NCBI GenBank assembly: GCA_965112735.1 | Contig: OZ218965.1 | Coordinates: 1,612,001-1,676,000 of the forward strand | Length of the DNA stretch: 64,000 nt | Direction: 5' to 3' | DNA from: Phaeosaccion multiseriatum | Lineage: Eukaryota; Ochrophyta, other classes | In this document: positions 51,001-62,011 of the stretch, piece after piece | Layout of the letters: every line of letters starts with the position of its first letter | Position numbering within the stretch: position 1 is the stretch's first letter | Position numbers and translations under genes: made by a program | The notes under the pieces: model-generated | The model's database searches: none | What the model was told of the DNA's origin: nothing | Seen by the model: only the letters and a program-made list of their open reading frames with translations

Positions 51001-54000
51001 TCCCTGTCCCTGCTGACGGATCAAATGACTGCGGCGGTGAGCGGCGCCACACAGGGGGGGCAAGGTCTGACGGCCCGGTTAGGGGACAGGGTTTTGCAAG
51101 GCGTGGCAGGAGGCGTGGGTGGTTCCCCCAGCAGGGCAAGTAGCACGAGCAGCAGCAGCAGCAGCAGCCCGCTCTCTCCCCACGCATCGAGAGGAGACCT
51201 TGTGCAAGCCCTCTTGGCGGAGAAACTTCCCTCTTTTGCCGCCTTCTCCTCCTCTGGCGCAACAACAACAGCAGCAACACCGAGCAGCCGCAGCCGCAGC
51301 CGCCTGGCAACCTCCATCCGACACCACAGCAGCCACGACTGCCAACACGAAAGGCGACAGGATGCCTCAATGCCCCTGTTGAGTCTGGCAGCCGCCGCCG
51401 CCGTCTCCTCTACCTCCTCCTCTTCCACCTCCAAAGCCGCCTCTGGCTCAGGCTCCAACGGGACGGCAGGCTACGATAAGGACGCCATGATCGCGCTGGG
51501 CATTATGGACGTGGTCACTCACGAAGTGGGGCACACCATGGGCCTCAGGCATAACTTTAGGGGAAGCGCTGCCCTCACGGCCAAGCAAGCGCAGGTAAGT
51601 CGGTGCAGGGTGTGGGGACTTGACGTGTAGGGTTATGTAAGATTAGGTGCGATTGGATAAGGAAACGTTCTCGTAACGGTCGTGACTGCGTATTGTGTGT
51701 GGGATGGGAAAGGAGGGGGCAAGCCAGTCCGTCGGTTGGTCGGTCGGTCCTAATGCACTCCCTTCGCTTCGCCCCCCCCCCCCTCCAGAATCCGGCTTAC
51801 ACGGCTGAGCACGGCTTGACCAGCTCCGTCATGGATTACCTCCCAGTAAGTCACAGTTGGCAACGAGTGCGTGGTTCGGTCCTTCCCCCCCGCATTCTCT
51901 CAGAGAAACAAAGTCTCAGTCGGCCCTCTCGAACAAAGCACACGACTCTTTTCTCTTTTCTCATGGATACGCTCTTCCCTCCCTCCCCATGCATTGCCAT
52001 CCCCTCTCTCCGCGAAGGTGAACTTCGCCTCCAGCGGGGTTCGAAAGACAGCGCTGAGCAAGACCGGGCAACTTCCCGACCTCTTCACGCCCGTCATTGG
52101 TGAATACGACTACTGGGCCATCCGTTACGGTTACACAATCATCGACGAGGAAGGCAAGGACGGTCCTGAGAGGCTACTCACTCAGCACCCAACGCTCAAG
52201 AGCATTGCAGATCTGGCCCTGCCCTTCAGCACGGACGAGGATGGAGCGACCAGCACGGGAATGGACCCTCTGAACAGCTTGTTCGACATTGGCTCGGTGA
52301 GGAGGAGGCAGCAAACACGGCATGTGGACTTGATGGGAAGGGTGTGTGCTACGGTTACGGGCCCATGCTTCGCTTCGGACGTGTGTCTGTTCTATCTGTC
52401 GTCGGACATGTGTGATCCATCTCCTCACCTTTTGTACTGTGCTTTGACAGGAGCCGGTGGACTACTGGGAGGACCGCCTTGTGTTCCTGTCGGAGCTTCG
52501 TGCGGGCCTTCTTGATCGCGCAGTGTGGCAGGTGCGGTGGTGCGGTGGTGCGGTGGTGCGGTGGTGCGGTGGTGCGGTGGTGCGGTGGTGAGGTGGTGCG
52601 GTGGTGCGGTGGTGCGGTGAGGTGGTGCGGTGGTGCGGTGGTGCGGTGGTGCGGTGGTGCGGTGGTGAGGTGATGGCGTGCTGTGCTCGGCTCTCACGGA
52701 GGAGAGAGGAGAGAGGGGAAGGGAGAGAGTCCCGCCGGCTTTTATCTCTATGTTGGTGTTGTTTCTCTCGCTGCGCAGCTCTGTGCTGAGCGAAGGAGGC
52801 GCGACAGAGAGGCGAAAGACCAACCCCATGACTGACTTACTCTCTCTCTCTCTCCCTCTGTATCCCTGTCGGGCGTGTGATTGGTATACTTCCTCCCCTT
52901 GCGGTGCCCTTGCTGTGCTCGCTCCGTCTGCTTTCGTTGCTCCCCCATCCCATCCCGACGTGCTCGGGCCACGGACATGTTTCGAAACTCGTGTTGTTCC
53001 TCCGCTACTGCCTCCCCCTCACCTCCTCTCGTCTCACCACATCACATCATACACACCCATCCATCCATCCCATCAGGACGAAAAGTACACGCGCTACGCC
53101 CCCATGGAACGCCTCTTGCTCAACAACCTTCTCACGGCGGGCCTGTACTCTGCCAAATACATTGGAGGTTTCCAGGTCGACAAGCAGCGCCGCCTCTCCT
53201 CCGGCGGAGCTGCAGTCGACAAGCCCGCCGATCCTGTGAGCCTGGAGCGACAGCAGCGTGCGCTTGACTTGGTGCTGAAGGTGGTGGGGTCGGGCTTCGA
53301 TGACACTCTCTTTCCAAGTGCTGACCACCTACCCCTGATGGTGGAGGAGGGAGGGTCGTGCCAAGGCTTGGAGCAGGCTTGCTACGCTACTGACTTGTAC
53401 GACGTCGTGGCAGGGGTGAGTGAATGTGTGTGTGTGTGTGTGTGTATGTGCACATGTGTGTTGTGTCTGCGTATCGTTGCGACTGCCACTGCTTCTGCTT
53501 CTGCTTCTACTGCTGCGATTTGTACGGGGAAACAAAGGCAAGGGCAACCAAGCGAGGCCTCTTGTGTGCGCTGCTCGCATCACGTGTCCTTTCTCCCCCT
53601 TCTCCACCAGGGCGTAGTAGCTTGCTTGACAAGCTTGCTTGACACCGGCCACTCCCTGACCCTGTGCTGCGAGTGTCGATGTGACGCGGCCATCCATTTC
53701 ACTCATGTTCTCGCGCCCCACCCCACCACGCACACACTCGCCCACAGATTGGTGGCTTGAAGAAGACCCTTCTACTGTCGCTCTTGTCTCCCGAGCGCCT
53801 CATGCGCGTCCGTCTTCACGGATGGCAGGCAACGTCAATGGCCGCAACAGACTCACCCCAAACTCAAACTATGAGCCTCACCTACCTCATGGACCAAGTG
53901 GTCAAGGCCGTCTTTGGGGATGATCTACTTGCAGGGCAGGAGGTGACCCTCCCCGAGAACTGGGACGTGCAGCTCTTCCTCGTTGACTTACTCATGCTGC

Positions 54001-54529
54001 TGGGGCAGCAGACGAGCAGCCTCTCCGGCGGCGGGCTGCCCGGTGACGTCATCGCTGTGGCCACCGGGAAGGTGTACGACCTGAGGGACAGTGTTGGCCT
54101 GGAGGAGGATATTAGCAGCGAAGCCAAGCCTCTCATCAGGTGGGGTGGCCGTGGCCGGGCGCAGGGGAGAGAGGAAGGAGGGAGGGAAGAAGTTCGGACT
54201 TCTCTCTAGATTGCATTGGTACTTGCTACTCTGTGGGTGGGGGGGGGGGGGGGGGGTTGTTTCACACGTTTCTTCTGCCCTCCGTGAGGCTCTCGCCCTT
54301 GCCCTGGTGATGTATGTATTGGTGGGCTGTGAGCTCCATTCCTTCCACTCGGCCCTGACTCCCTCCCACTTGCTGCTTTTCTATATGTCTGTGTCTGTGT
54401 GTCGATTCGTCTGCCCGCTGTCTGTGTCTGTGTGTCGATTCGTCTGCCCGCTGTCTGTGTCGCTCTCTTGTGTGTCACAGAGCATTCCAGAGAAAGCTTG
54501 CCGCCTGGGAGGTGTCCACGGGAGGTTGA
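48060..54529 (+). CDS. Membrane-anchored zinc metallopeptidase, bacterial-type DUF5117/DUF4953 family (13 exons)
   Basis: Exons: 48060-48311, 48429-48581, 48801-48977, 49207-49307, 49773-49951, 50308-50636, 50851-51594, 51789-51845, 52018-52296, 52451-52531, 53077-53415, 53748-54139, 54481-54529. The sum is 3132 nt, or 1043 residues. A basic N-terminus is followed by one membrane helix at about residues 17-40 (a type II signal anchor), so the catalytic part should be lumenal or extracellular. The order of landmarks fits the family: [22 protein letters not shown], a metzincin-like zinc site [11 protein letters not shown] (His621, Glu622, His625, His631) followed by NF, and a Met-turn SSVMDYLP (Met660), then [18 protein letters not shown] Ser/Ala-rich insertion (about 485-600) separates the PRTGEI strand from the zinc site. 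Substrate unknown. The family is known to me mainly from bacteria. Confidence 0.92.
49488..49705. repeat. (CCAA)n array in metallopeptidase intron 4
   Basis: CCAA repeats with CCTA and CCCA variants on the coding strand. Confidence 0.95.
52532..52675. repeat. (GTGCGGTG)n starting at a splice donor
   Basis: About 17 copies of an 8 bp unit begin exactly at the exon 10 donor (CAG/GTGCGG), so every unit repeats a donor-like GGTGCG. Confidence 0.95.
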
Positions 54530-55128
54530 GGCCGAGAGGCATCACCAGACCAGACCAGACGGAGGCGTATGGGCAGACAGACAGACAGACAGACAGACAG
54601 AGTAGATCATTGAGCAAAACCGGTAGAGACGACACCAGGTGGGCGTTGTCAGACCCCCCTCAGTCATTCCGGGTCACGACGACGTGACAGGCACGTGCAC
54701 ACACACACACACACACTCTCTCTCTCTCTCTCATCAACGACCTTGAGTGATTCGTCGGCCCCCTTCCTTGGAAGAATGGTCGCACTGAGGAGAGAGCAGG
54801 AGCCTCTGCCCTGCCACTTGGGCGAACCACTTGGGTTTCCGACGTGAGGTGCCTTGGTCCAAAGGCAGAAGCACCAGACTCCCCATCCATACCATGAATG
54901 GAAGACAAGTTCATTATTATGGATTCGCTCTTGTTCGAAGTGATGGAGTTCAAGTCAATTTTATGTATTTCTATGTGTGTGTGTATGTATGTATGTATGT
55001 ATGTATGTATGTATGTATGTATGTATGTATGTATCTATGGAAGACGGAAGGATCGCTGTGCTACCTCTATGGTAAAGGCAAGACACCTCGCACCGCATGT
55101 GTCTTGCTTGCCATTGGCCACCTTCCCA
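54530..55128. other. Convergent 3' region of the metallopeptidase and JMJD6 genes
   Basis: Contains (CAGA)n at about 54576-54600, (CA)n and (CT)n at 54697-54730 and a (GTAT)n array at 54976-55034. No gene is recognised; the two transcripts' 3' UTRs meet here. Confidence 0.7.
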
Positions 55129-56428
55129 TCAGGACGAAGACGACGTAGCTGTGCTACTTCTGCTACTTCGACTCCCTCTGGAAGAGAAGGAGCCCTGTCT
55201 TCCTCCCTCGCTCGAGTCCTCCCCTCCCCCGCTGTCCTTGCGCCGCTGCTTCTTGCTCTTCTTCTTGACGGCCTCGCCGCCTCCACCTTCCTCCTGCCTC
55301 TTTTTCGATCGTCTTTTGGGTTCATGCTCAGACTCTAACTCAACTTGATCGTCGGCGGTGTGCCTCTCCTCTCCGCTCTCTGCCGCCCTCTCTTGCTCTC
55401 TCCTCCTCCTCCTTCTCGCCTCCTTCTTCCTCCTCTCCCTTTCCTCGTCCCGCTTATCGTCCTTCTTTCTGTTGGCATCTCTATAGGACTGCCTCCCCTT
55501 GTCGTCCTCCTCATCCTCCATCTTTCTGTCGTCGCCATACATGACAAAGCCATCACGGGCATTCAGTTGCTCTGCCCTCCTGGCCAGATGCTCGTGCTCC
55601 TCCTTAAGCTTTCGGAGCCACTTGACAGACATCTTCTTCCGACCTGATCGAGCCTGGCGCCACACCTGACAGAAGAACAAAAGAACCACACACCCATCAC
55701 CATCGATACAGGAAACAAAACACTTTCAGCACGGATAGGGTACAAAGTAAAGCAAGCAGTAAAGCAAGCAGTAAAGCACCCCACCACCTTCAATCTCCAG
55801 ACTCATCTGGCAAAGAAAGGAACACACAACAACCGCCACCCCTTTCCCTCATGCCCGCCCCTCTCATCCTCTCCCCTCAGCTCGGCTCCCCTCCTCTCCC
55901 CTCTCCAACCCTCCCTTCCCCTCCCTTCCCTTCCCCTCCTCTCCTCTCCCCTCCCCGCTCCAACCCTCCCTTCCCCTCCCTTCCCCTTCCCCTCCCTTCC
56001 CCTCCCAGCCCCCTTTCACTCCTCGTACCTTGTCAAAGTTGTTCCTACCGCAGTAGTTCTGAGTGATGGCCAGCGTGTCGTCCAGATTCACCACTGCGTG
56101 CCACCATCCCCCGGGTATGAAGACCGTGTCCCCCGGGTACTGAATGAATTCGTACATGCGGAGGCCCTGCTTCACGGCCACCTGCGCGGGCATTGCAACA
56201 CAGCGTGAGGGTGAAGGTGAAGGTCAGGGTCGGGGTTGGGGTCAGAGGCAGGACGGGAGAGCAGTCTCATTAACTGCGCCCCCTTCGAGACCGAACGGAG
56301 AAGACGACAACACAGTACAGTACAGCACACCGGTGCCTACCTTCCGCAAGTAAAAGTGATGGAGCGGGGCTTTGCTGAGCTTTGATGGACACTTACCCCC
56401 CCCCGCCCCAAAGCAAGTCACGGACGCA

Positions 56429-56468
<40 letters not shown>

Positions 56469-58005
56469 CGCACCTCTCGCATCCTTGGCAGCAGGTCCAT
56501 GAAGAGGTTGATTGGCTCGTCGTCCTCGTCCTCTTCAATCACCGTCTTTCCCTTGGCGAAGCGCTTCTCCGTCTCCGGGGGCATGAGGAACCATCGCTTC
56601 CTGAGAAGATAGAAGAGAAGATTGAGGCGTATGGGTATGGACAGGCCAGCAGGATGGCCGGCCGGCCTGCCCGCCTGCCTGCCGTAGTGCGATCCGTAGT
56701 GCGATCGGCTCCTCTTCCTCCTCCTCCTCCTCCTCCTCCTCCTCCTCCTCCCCCTTACCCTCACTCCCCCTGTCCCTCACCTGCCCTTGATGACTGTGTT
56801 CCAGGCACTGGTGGCCAGGGGGTCAATGTGCGTGGATGTGCCCGACCTCCGAGGGCCGATGAGGAACCAGCGGTAGGGCGGCCGGCGGCGCTCGCCCACG
56901 AGCTCGAACAGATCGTCCGGGAAGTAGCTCGGAACCTTCAGCCACGCAAGGCCAGAACAACAGTGAGACGACAGGGAAGGCAGGGAGAGGGCACCCGGTC
57001 CGTACCCAGCGCAAGGCGAAACCGGCACGGAAAGGTCGCGGAACGGTCGGGTGGGGTACGGGGGGAGTGCGTGCGTGAGCATGGCATGCCAGATGCTAGA
57101 CCTCTCCCTCCATGACGCGACATCCATACCCAGGCGCCCTTCCTTCTCTTTTGCTTACCGAAAAGTCGTCGAGCAGGGCGCTAGCCTTGTTGTCGTCGTC
57201 AAACCTGGAGTCGAACACGTACAGCGGGCTGTCGTCCCTCTGCGCTTCGGTGTAGTGCAAAAAGTGTTTCATCCGCACCTGCAAGCAGAGCCACGGAGAC
57301 GGTAAGGAGGATCATCCAGGACCACCACCCCTTCCTACTTACTCTACCCCGCGACACATCTCGCCCACACCCCGTCCAGGACATACACGCACACACGCAC
57401 GCACCTTGACGCTGTACCCGTCGTCATCCTCCCCGCACTTCATCTTGTAGTCTCTGTATTTGGAGAGAAGCTTGTCGAAGGTCCAGTTCTCTAGCGCACG
57501 CCAGCGCTCCTCGGCGGGCACGTTTCTGCCGTAGAGGAGAGAGAGAGAGTGAGCGGGGGTGAGCAGAAAGAACCAATGCCGTGGGGGGGGGAGGGAGGGA
57601 GGCAGGGAGGTAGGGAAGTAGGTAGCTAGGCAAGGAGGAAGGGAGGTCGCTCCTTACGAACAGCCGAAGGGCGGACTCCAGGGGCAAGCGGATGGACGCA
57701 CCTTATGAGGACGGGCTGGCAGCGCTTCTCATAGCGCTCGAAGAACTGCTCGACGCTCAAGTTGGAGCAGTCCACGGAGTCGATCTGGGAACACGACGAC
57801 ACACCACACGGAGCAGGCGGGAGAGCAGCCAGCGACGAGACGTGCGCAGGGGGTTGCGGTGGATGAGTGAGCCAGAAGCGAGTCATGTATTGGCGGAGCT
57901 CCCGCCGTTCTCGCGCCCTCGGTCCTCCTCCTCTCCTCCGCTACTGCGGGACTCTCCTCTTTTGCGACCAGCAAGGTCGTGTAAGTCTATCCCGTTCCGG
58001 ACTGT

Positions 58006-58049
<44 letters not shown>

Positions 58050-58514
58050 ACCGGGTGCGTGTCTCCGGACGCCCTCTGCAGGGTTGGGAGGTCTTGAGCA
58101 GCAAAGGCCTCGAACTCTCCTTCTCTCCGCCCCCCTGGCCCGAAGCCGTCCTTGCCCCAGTCTCGCAGTCTGTGCCAAGCGTCCCGGAGTCAAGAGTCAG
58201 GCGAGGCATTCGGAGTGTTGGGAGGGCGGGTGAGCGTAGAGCTACCAAGGGGGGGAAGCGTGCCAAGGAGGAGGGCAGAGAGGAGAGGAAGGGAGCGTCT
58301 CCCAGGCCCCTTCTACCTGTCCCGAAAGCGTCGATGCTCTTGCCCAACCCCGCATCCATCCAAACCAATCCCTCGCTCCGTTTATAACGCCGCAGCAGGG
58401 GGGGTCCTCTATCCAATAAAGTCAAACTCACTTGGGTCGGTGCGCTCGTTTGGCCCTGTTCATCTTCCTCTCCCAGCGGGGCACATGGCTGCTGCTGTCA
58501 TCAGAGGAAGCCAT
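55129..58514 (-). CDS. JMJD6: JMJD6-type JmjC-domain 2-oxoglutarate oxygenase (9 exons)
   Basis: JMJD6 enzymes use Fe(II), O2 and 2-oxoglutarate to hydroxylate lysines (notably of splicing factors), with a debated arginine-demethylase activity, in the nucleus. Exons: 58432-58514, 58052-58169, 57702-57784, 57405-57525, 57159-57278, 56781-56935, 56474-56600, 56029-56181, 55129-55665; 1497 nt, 498 residues. The N-terminus (KRAHRPKLRD) parallels human JMJD6. [36 protein letters not shown] and [12 protein letters not shown] follow. Iron ligands are His211, Asp213 and His297 ([10 protein letters not shown]). Lys228 (KRW) corresponds to the 2-oxoglutarate-binding lysine, human Lys204. The tail (about residues 340-498) is Lys/Arg/Glu-rich and ends in a Ser/Arg stretch, longer and more charged than the human poly-Ser tail. 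Confidence 0.95.
58005..58048. repeat. (CA)n in JMJD6 intron 2
   Basis: Reads (TG)n on the coding strand directly after the exon 2 donor GTACGTG. Confidence 0.9.
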
Positions 58515-58722
58515 GAGCGGCCTCCAACTCTGTAATTTTTTTTTCCTATGTGGGTGGCCGGGGGGCAGGTGGAGGAGTTAGGAATACGCGCGTCGTCGCC
58601 ATCTCCACATTCGCTCCCGCCTGCTGGGCCTTAAAATTTTTTTTAACCCCTAAAATCGTTCCTACACAACCCTCTCATCAATACCGTCCGCCTCTCTGCC
58701 TCCAGCCCATCATATACCAACC
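58515..58722. promoter_or_regulatory. Bidirectional promoter of JMJD6 and the plastid NEET gene
   Basis: Only 208 bp separate the two start codons. A run of T (58534-58543) and an A/T-rich block (AAAATTTTTTTTAA near 58633) are the only A/T-rich sites; no TATA box was identified. Co-regulation is a possibility only. Confidence 0.6.
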
Positions 58723-59771
58723 ATGAAGCTCTTCATCCTCGCCGCCGCTCTCAGCGCTCTGTCATGCAGCACCGCATTCGTGGTGCCCTCCGCCGTTCGA
58801 GCGCCCACCCCCCTCAGAGCGGAGGGTTGCCGCCACAACACCGCCCAAGACCTGGACTCGCCCAAGGCAAGCACTGGAATCTGTATCGCCTTGCCCTTTA
58901 GCGACCCCCCCCACCTTGCGTGTGCCTGCGTTGGCCTCTATTTCCCCCCGGAAAGGTTTCCTTTTTATTACCGTCCTACTACTACATGTAATTGCCCCAC
59001 TTTTGGTCCGTCAATCACCCCACTCCCCCCCTACTGGATGACTGACTGTGCCTTGCTGCTCCTCCTGTCGTGCCGCTGCTTTGCCGCTTCCGAGAGAAGG
59101 TTGTAACCCAGGAGAAGCTCGCAGCCGGCGACAAGAAGGTGTACTGCAGGTGTGTGTGACCGAGGAGGCGGGGCTCGGCACTCTCCTTTGCAACAAAACG
59201 TGCCAACGCCTTGCTAACGTGCTGCTAGGGAAGCGGAGTGGGGACAAAGACCAAGACAGCCAGTAGACCCAGCATGTGCACACCCCTACTTCAACTCCAA
59301 CTCCTGCTGCTCCTCCTTCTGTCTTGTCAACTGCTCGTCTGTACTCACCTTAGGTGCTGGAAGTCTGGCACATTTCCTTTGTGTGACGCCGCCCATGTGA
59401 CGCACAACAAGGAGACTGGGGACAATGTTGGGCCCCTGGTGAGTGCCCAAGCAGAAGGGGGGTGGTGTATGTATGAGGCCACAGTGTGGGAAGAGAAGGA
59501 GATCGGTGCCTTGCCCTGCCTCCCTCATCCTCGGGCATAGTCTCTGTGCCTGATTCGCCGTATAAGCGGTGGTGGCAGGTCAATGCGTTGAGCAACGTAT
59601 GGTCCGGTCCCCACTCTTGGCTTCGCCCTCCCCACCCCGTTGCTCTTGCAGCTCATCGACAAGTGCTCCTCCGCCTCCCGAGCGACGGGGACTCCCTCAC
59701 TCACACCCCGTTCCTTCGTTGCTTCCCCTCTCTGCGCGTTGGAGCAGATCGTTGCCGTGGCGAAGGAATAG
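58723..59771 (+). CDS. CDGSH-type (NEET) iron-sulfur protein with plastid targeting sequence (4 exons)
   Basis: NEET proteins bind a labile [2Fe-2S] cluster and act in iron and redox handling. Exons: 58723-58866, 59097-59149, 59354-59438, 59748-59771; 306 nt, 101 residues. Residues 1-19 are a signal peptide ([16 protein letters not shown]) and position 20 is Phe. The [10 protein letters not shown] stretch that follows has the Phe-start, Ser/Arg/Pro character of heterokont plastid transit peptides, so import into the complex plastid is likely, as for the chloroplast NEET of plants. Cluster ligands are Cys65, Cys67, Cys76 and His80 in [16 protein letters not shown]; the usual Gly-Ser of CDGSH is Ala-Ala. 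The domain closes with [12 protein letters not shown]. Intron 1 needs a GC-AG donor (AAG/GCAAGC); all other introns are GT-AG. Confidence 0.92.
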
Positions 59772-60722
59772 AGCGACAAAGGAAAGTCGGTGGTGGTCCT
59801 TCGACGAGTTCCTTCGATCTGGGTTTGCGCCCCCCTTCTTCGGTCCAACGCAGCCGGGCCTATCGGTCATTAATCCTTGTCACAATGACTATGAATATGA
59901 ATATATGTAATTTATTGAAGTTGATAACACAGCAAGAGAGTGGTGAGTAGGGCGTCCAGGTCCTGCCCGCCCTCCCCCAAGGTTGGGGCTTGCCTAATAT
60001 TGTCAGTTACGAAACTGTAGGATTCCTCTTGTGGAGAGGAGGAGCTCTCAGCTCGACCGCCTAACCTTCCAAGAGTAACAAACTGTGTTAGGATTTCATT
60101 CCTCGTCAGCCGGCCTTGATCTCCTGACCTGCTACCGGCCGACCGGCCGGCCGGCCAACCATCATCTGGCACCGCCGGCGTGAGCTAGCTGCTATCTGCT
60201 ACCGCCGGCGTGAGCTGGCGTGCTAACGGGTCCGAGGGCACGAAAGCATACCGCAAGGAAGGGTCGAGGGGAGGCTGGCTGATCGGATCGGATTGCTCGC
60301 GGATTGATTGATTGCCTCAGTGAGGGATTTGTTGACATATTTCTCATTTCTCTCGAGGGGGTGGGTGAACGATATCGGTGAACTGTACCACCTCGTCCCT
60401 TTTGGTCATAACAACCCCGTATAAAGAGGCGACAAGGGTCTCGTCAAAGGGCCCTTCACGGGGCCGGAAGATCAGTGCATTAAAGACTGGTGAGCGAGCG
60501 AGGTAGAGGAGGGAGGATGGCGGACGCTCCGTATGCTCTCTGCAAGCAGAATAGGTCCTTGTGATGCAGAGACGATGCTGAGCAGTTCGCCGCCTGTGAC
60601 CCCCTGCGACTCCTTCCCCTGCGTCCTGCGTCCCTCCTCCCACATCTATCTACGCTTGGCATTGACAATGGCTCCCACACCCCATGCGACATTCTCCTCC
60701 CGTCCCTCTTGTGCAGCATGAG
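59772..60722. other. Intergenic between NEET and Myb genes
   Basis: Contains GGCCGGCC-type palindromes (60135-60160) and a doubled CACCGCCGGCGTGAGCT block (about 60170 and 60200). The upstream exon(s) of the Myb gene should lie here, but I could not find the W-x-x-E-E-D start of the first repeat. Confidence 0.5.
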
Positions 60723-61151
60723 TCGACTGGGGACTCGTCTCGCAAGCCCTCGGCGGGACACGAACGCACAAGCAGCTGCGAGAGAGGTGGGAGAATCACC
60801 TCGACCCCTGCCTCAAGCACGGAGAGTGGACCCAGGAGGAAGACGAGGTAGGTGTGATTGCCGCGGCCCGCAGACGGAAGCGCAGGCAACGCCTCTGAGG
60901 GGGGATGAGCGCAGTGAGGTCCAAGTGAAAGAGAATGGCCTGCCTGAGTCTTTTGCTGTGCGCGCGGGTTTGAAACGCTGAACTCACTCGTCTCTTGGCG
61001 TTGTCTTCTTCCCCCCCCCCCCCTCCCCCCTCCTCCTCCTCCTCCTCCTCCTCCTCCTCCTCGCTCCTCGCAGCTCCTTGAAGAGGCGCACTCGTCCCTC
61101 CTCGGCTCGTGGAAGTCTATCAAGAAGCTCTTTGTCTGCCGCAGGCCCTAG
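60723..61151 (+). CDS. Myb-repeat DNA-binding protein (partial, two exons)
   Basis: Exons 60723-60847 and 61074-61151 join in phase (donor GAG/GTAGGT, acceptor CGCAG). The reading begins in the middle of a Myb repeat (VDWGLVSQALGG, then KQLRERWENHLDPCLK) and continues into the next (GEWTQEEDELLEEAHSSL, GSWKSIKKLF). This is the classic arrangement of Myb R1/R2 or R2/R3. The 5' exon is missing, and a TAG at 61149 cuts the second repeat within its third, DNA-contacting helix. The truncation is 11 bases before the ATG of the polyglutamine ORF. It may be one gene with a frameshift, a truncated paralogue, or an alternatively spliced end. Myb proteins act as nuclear transcription factors. Confidence 0.7.
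61030..61064. repeat. (CCT)n upstream of the Myb exon acceptor
   Basis: About ten CCT triplets end some 10 bases before the acceptor CGCAG at 61073, acting as its polypyrimidine tract. Confidence 0.85.
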
Positions 61152-61162
61152 AGAGGCCATAG

Positions 61163-61318
61163 ATGAGCACAGCAGGGCCTGCTGCTGCTGCAGAAGCTGC
61201 TGCCAGTGCGGCGGCTGCAGCAGCTACAGCGGCAGCTGCGGCTCGAGGCAGTCAACAGCAGCAGCAGCAGCCGCAGTTGTCCATCTCTCTGAATCCCGAC
61301 ACCTTGGCCGCTGCGCAT

Positions 61319-61358
<40 letters not shown>

Positions 61359-61416
61359 TCTTACATCAACAGCAATGGCAACAGTACCACCAGCAAATGC
61401 AGCAGTACCAGCAGCA

Positions 61417-61450
<34 letters not shown>

Positions 61451-61966
61451 GGGTATCAACATCCCCAGCAACAACAGCACCACGTGCAGTACCATCCACA
61501 GCAGCCGCCACAACAGCAACAGCAGCAGCCGCATCCTCAACAACAACAGCAGCCAGCGCACTACTACGCCCAAGTCCAGCCGCACCAGCAGCAGCACCCC
61601 CACTACCCCGGAGCAGCAGCTCCCGCTTACGCCTACCCTGGCGCGGTGCCACAGCAGCAGCAAGGGCAGTACCCTCCACAAGCCGGCTACTATCCTCACG
61701 CGGCACCGCCTGCTGTTGCTGCTGCTGCTCCTGCTGCTACTACTGCTACTCAAAGCCACCCCCTCGTGCATCAGTTTCTGGCGGCAGCGCCACCACAATC
61801 AGGGCAACAACCAACAGCAGCAGGGCCACCAGCGCACCATCCACAACAGCAATATCCGCAGCAAGCAATAGCAGCAGGGCCGCCAGCGCACCATCCACAG
61901 CAGCAGCAGCAGCAGTATCCGCAGCAACAGCAGCCTCCGAATCAGCCCGGCTACACTTCTACCCCT

Positions 61967-62011
<45 letters not shown>

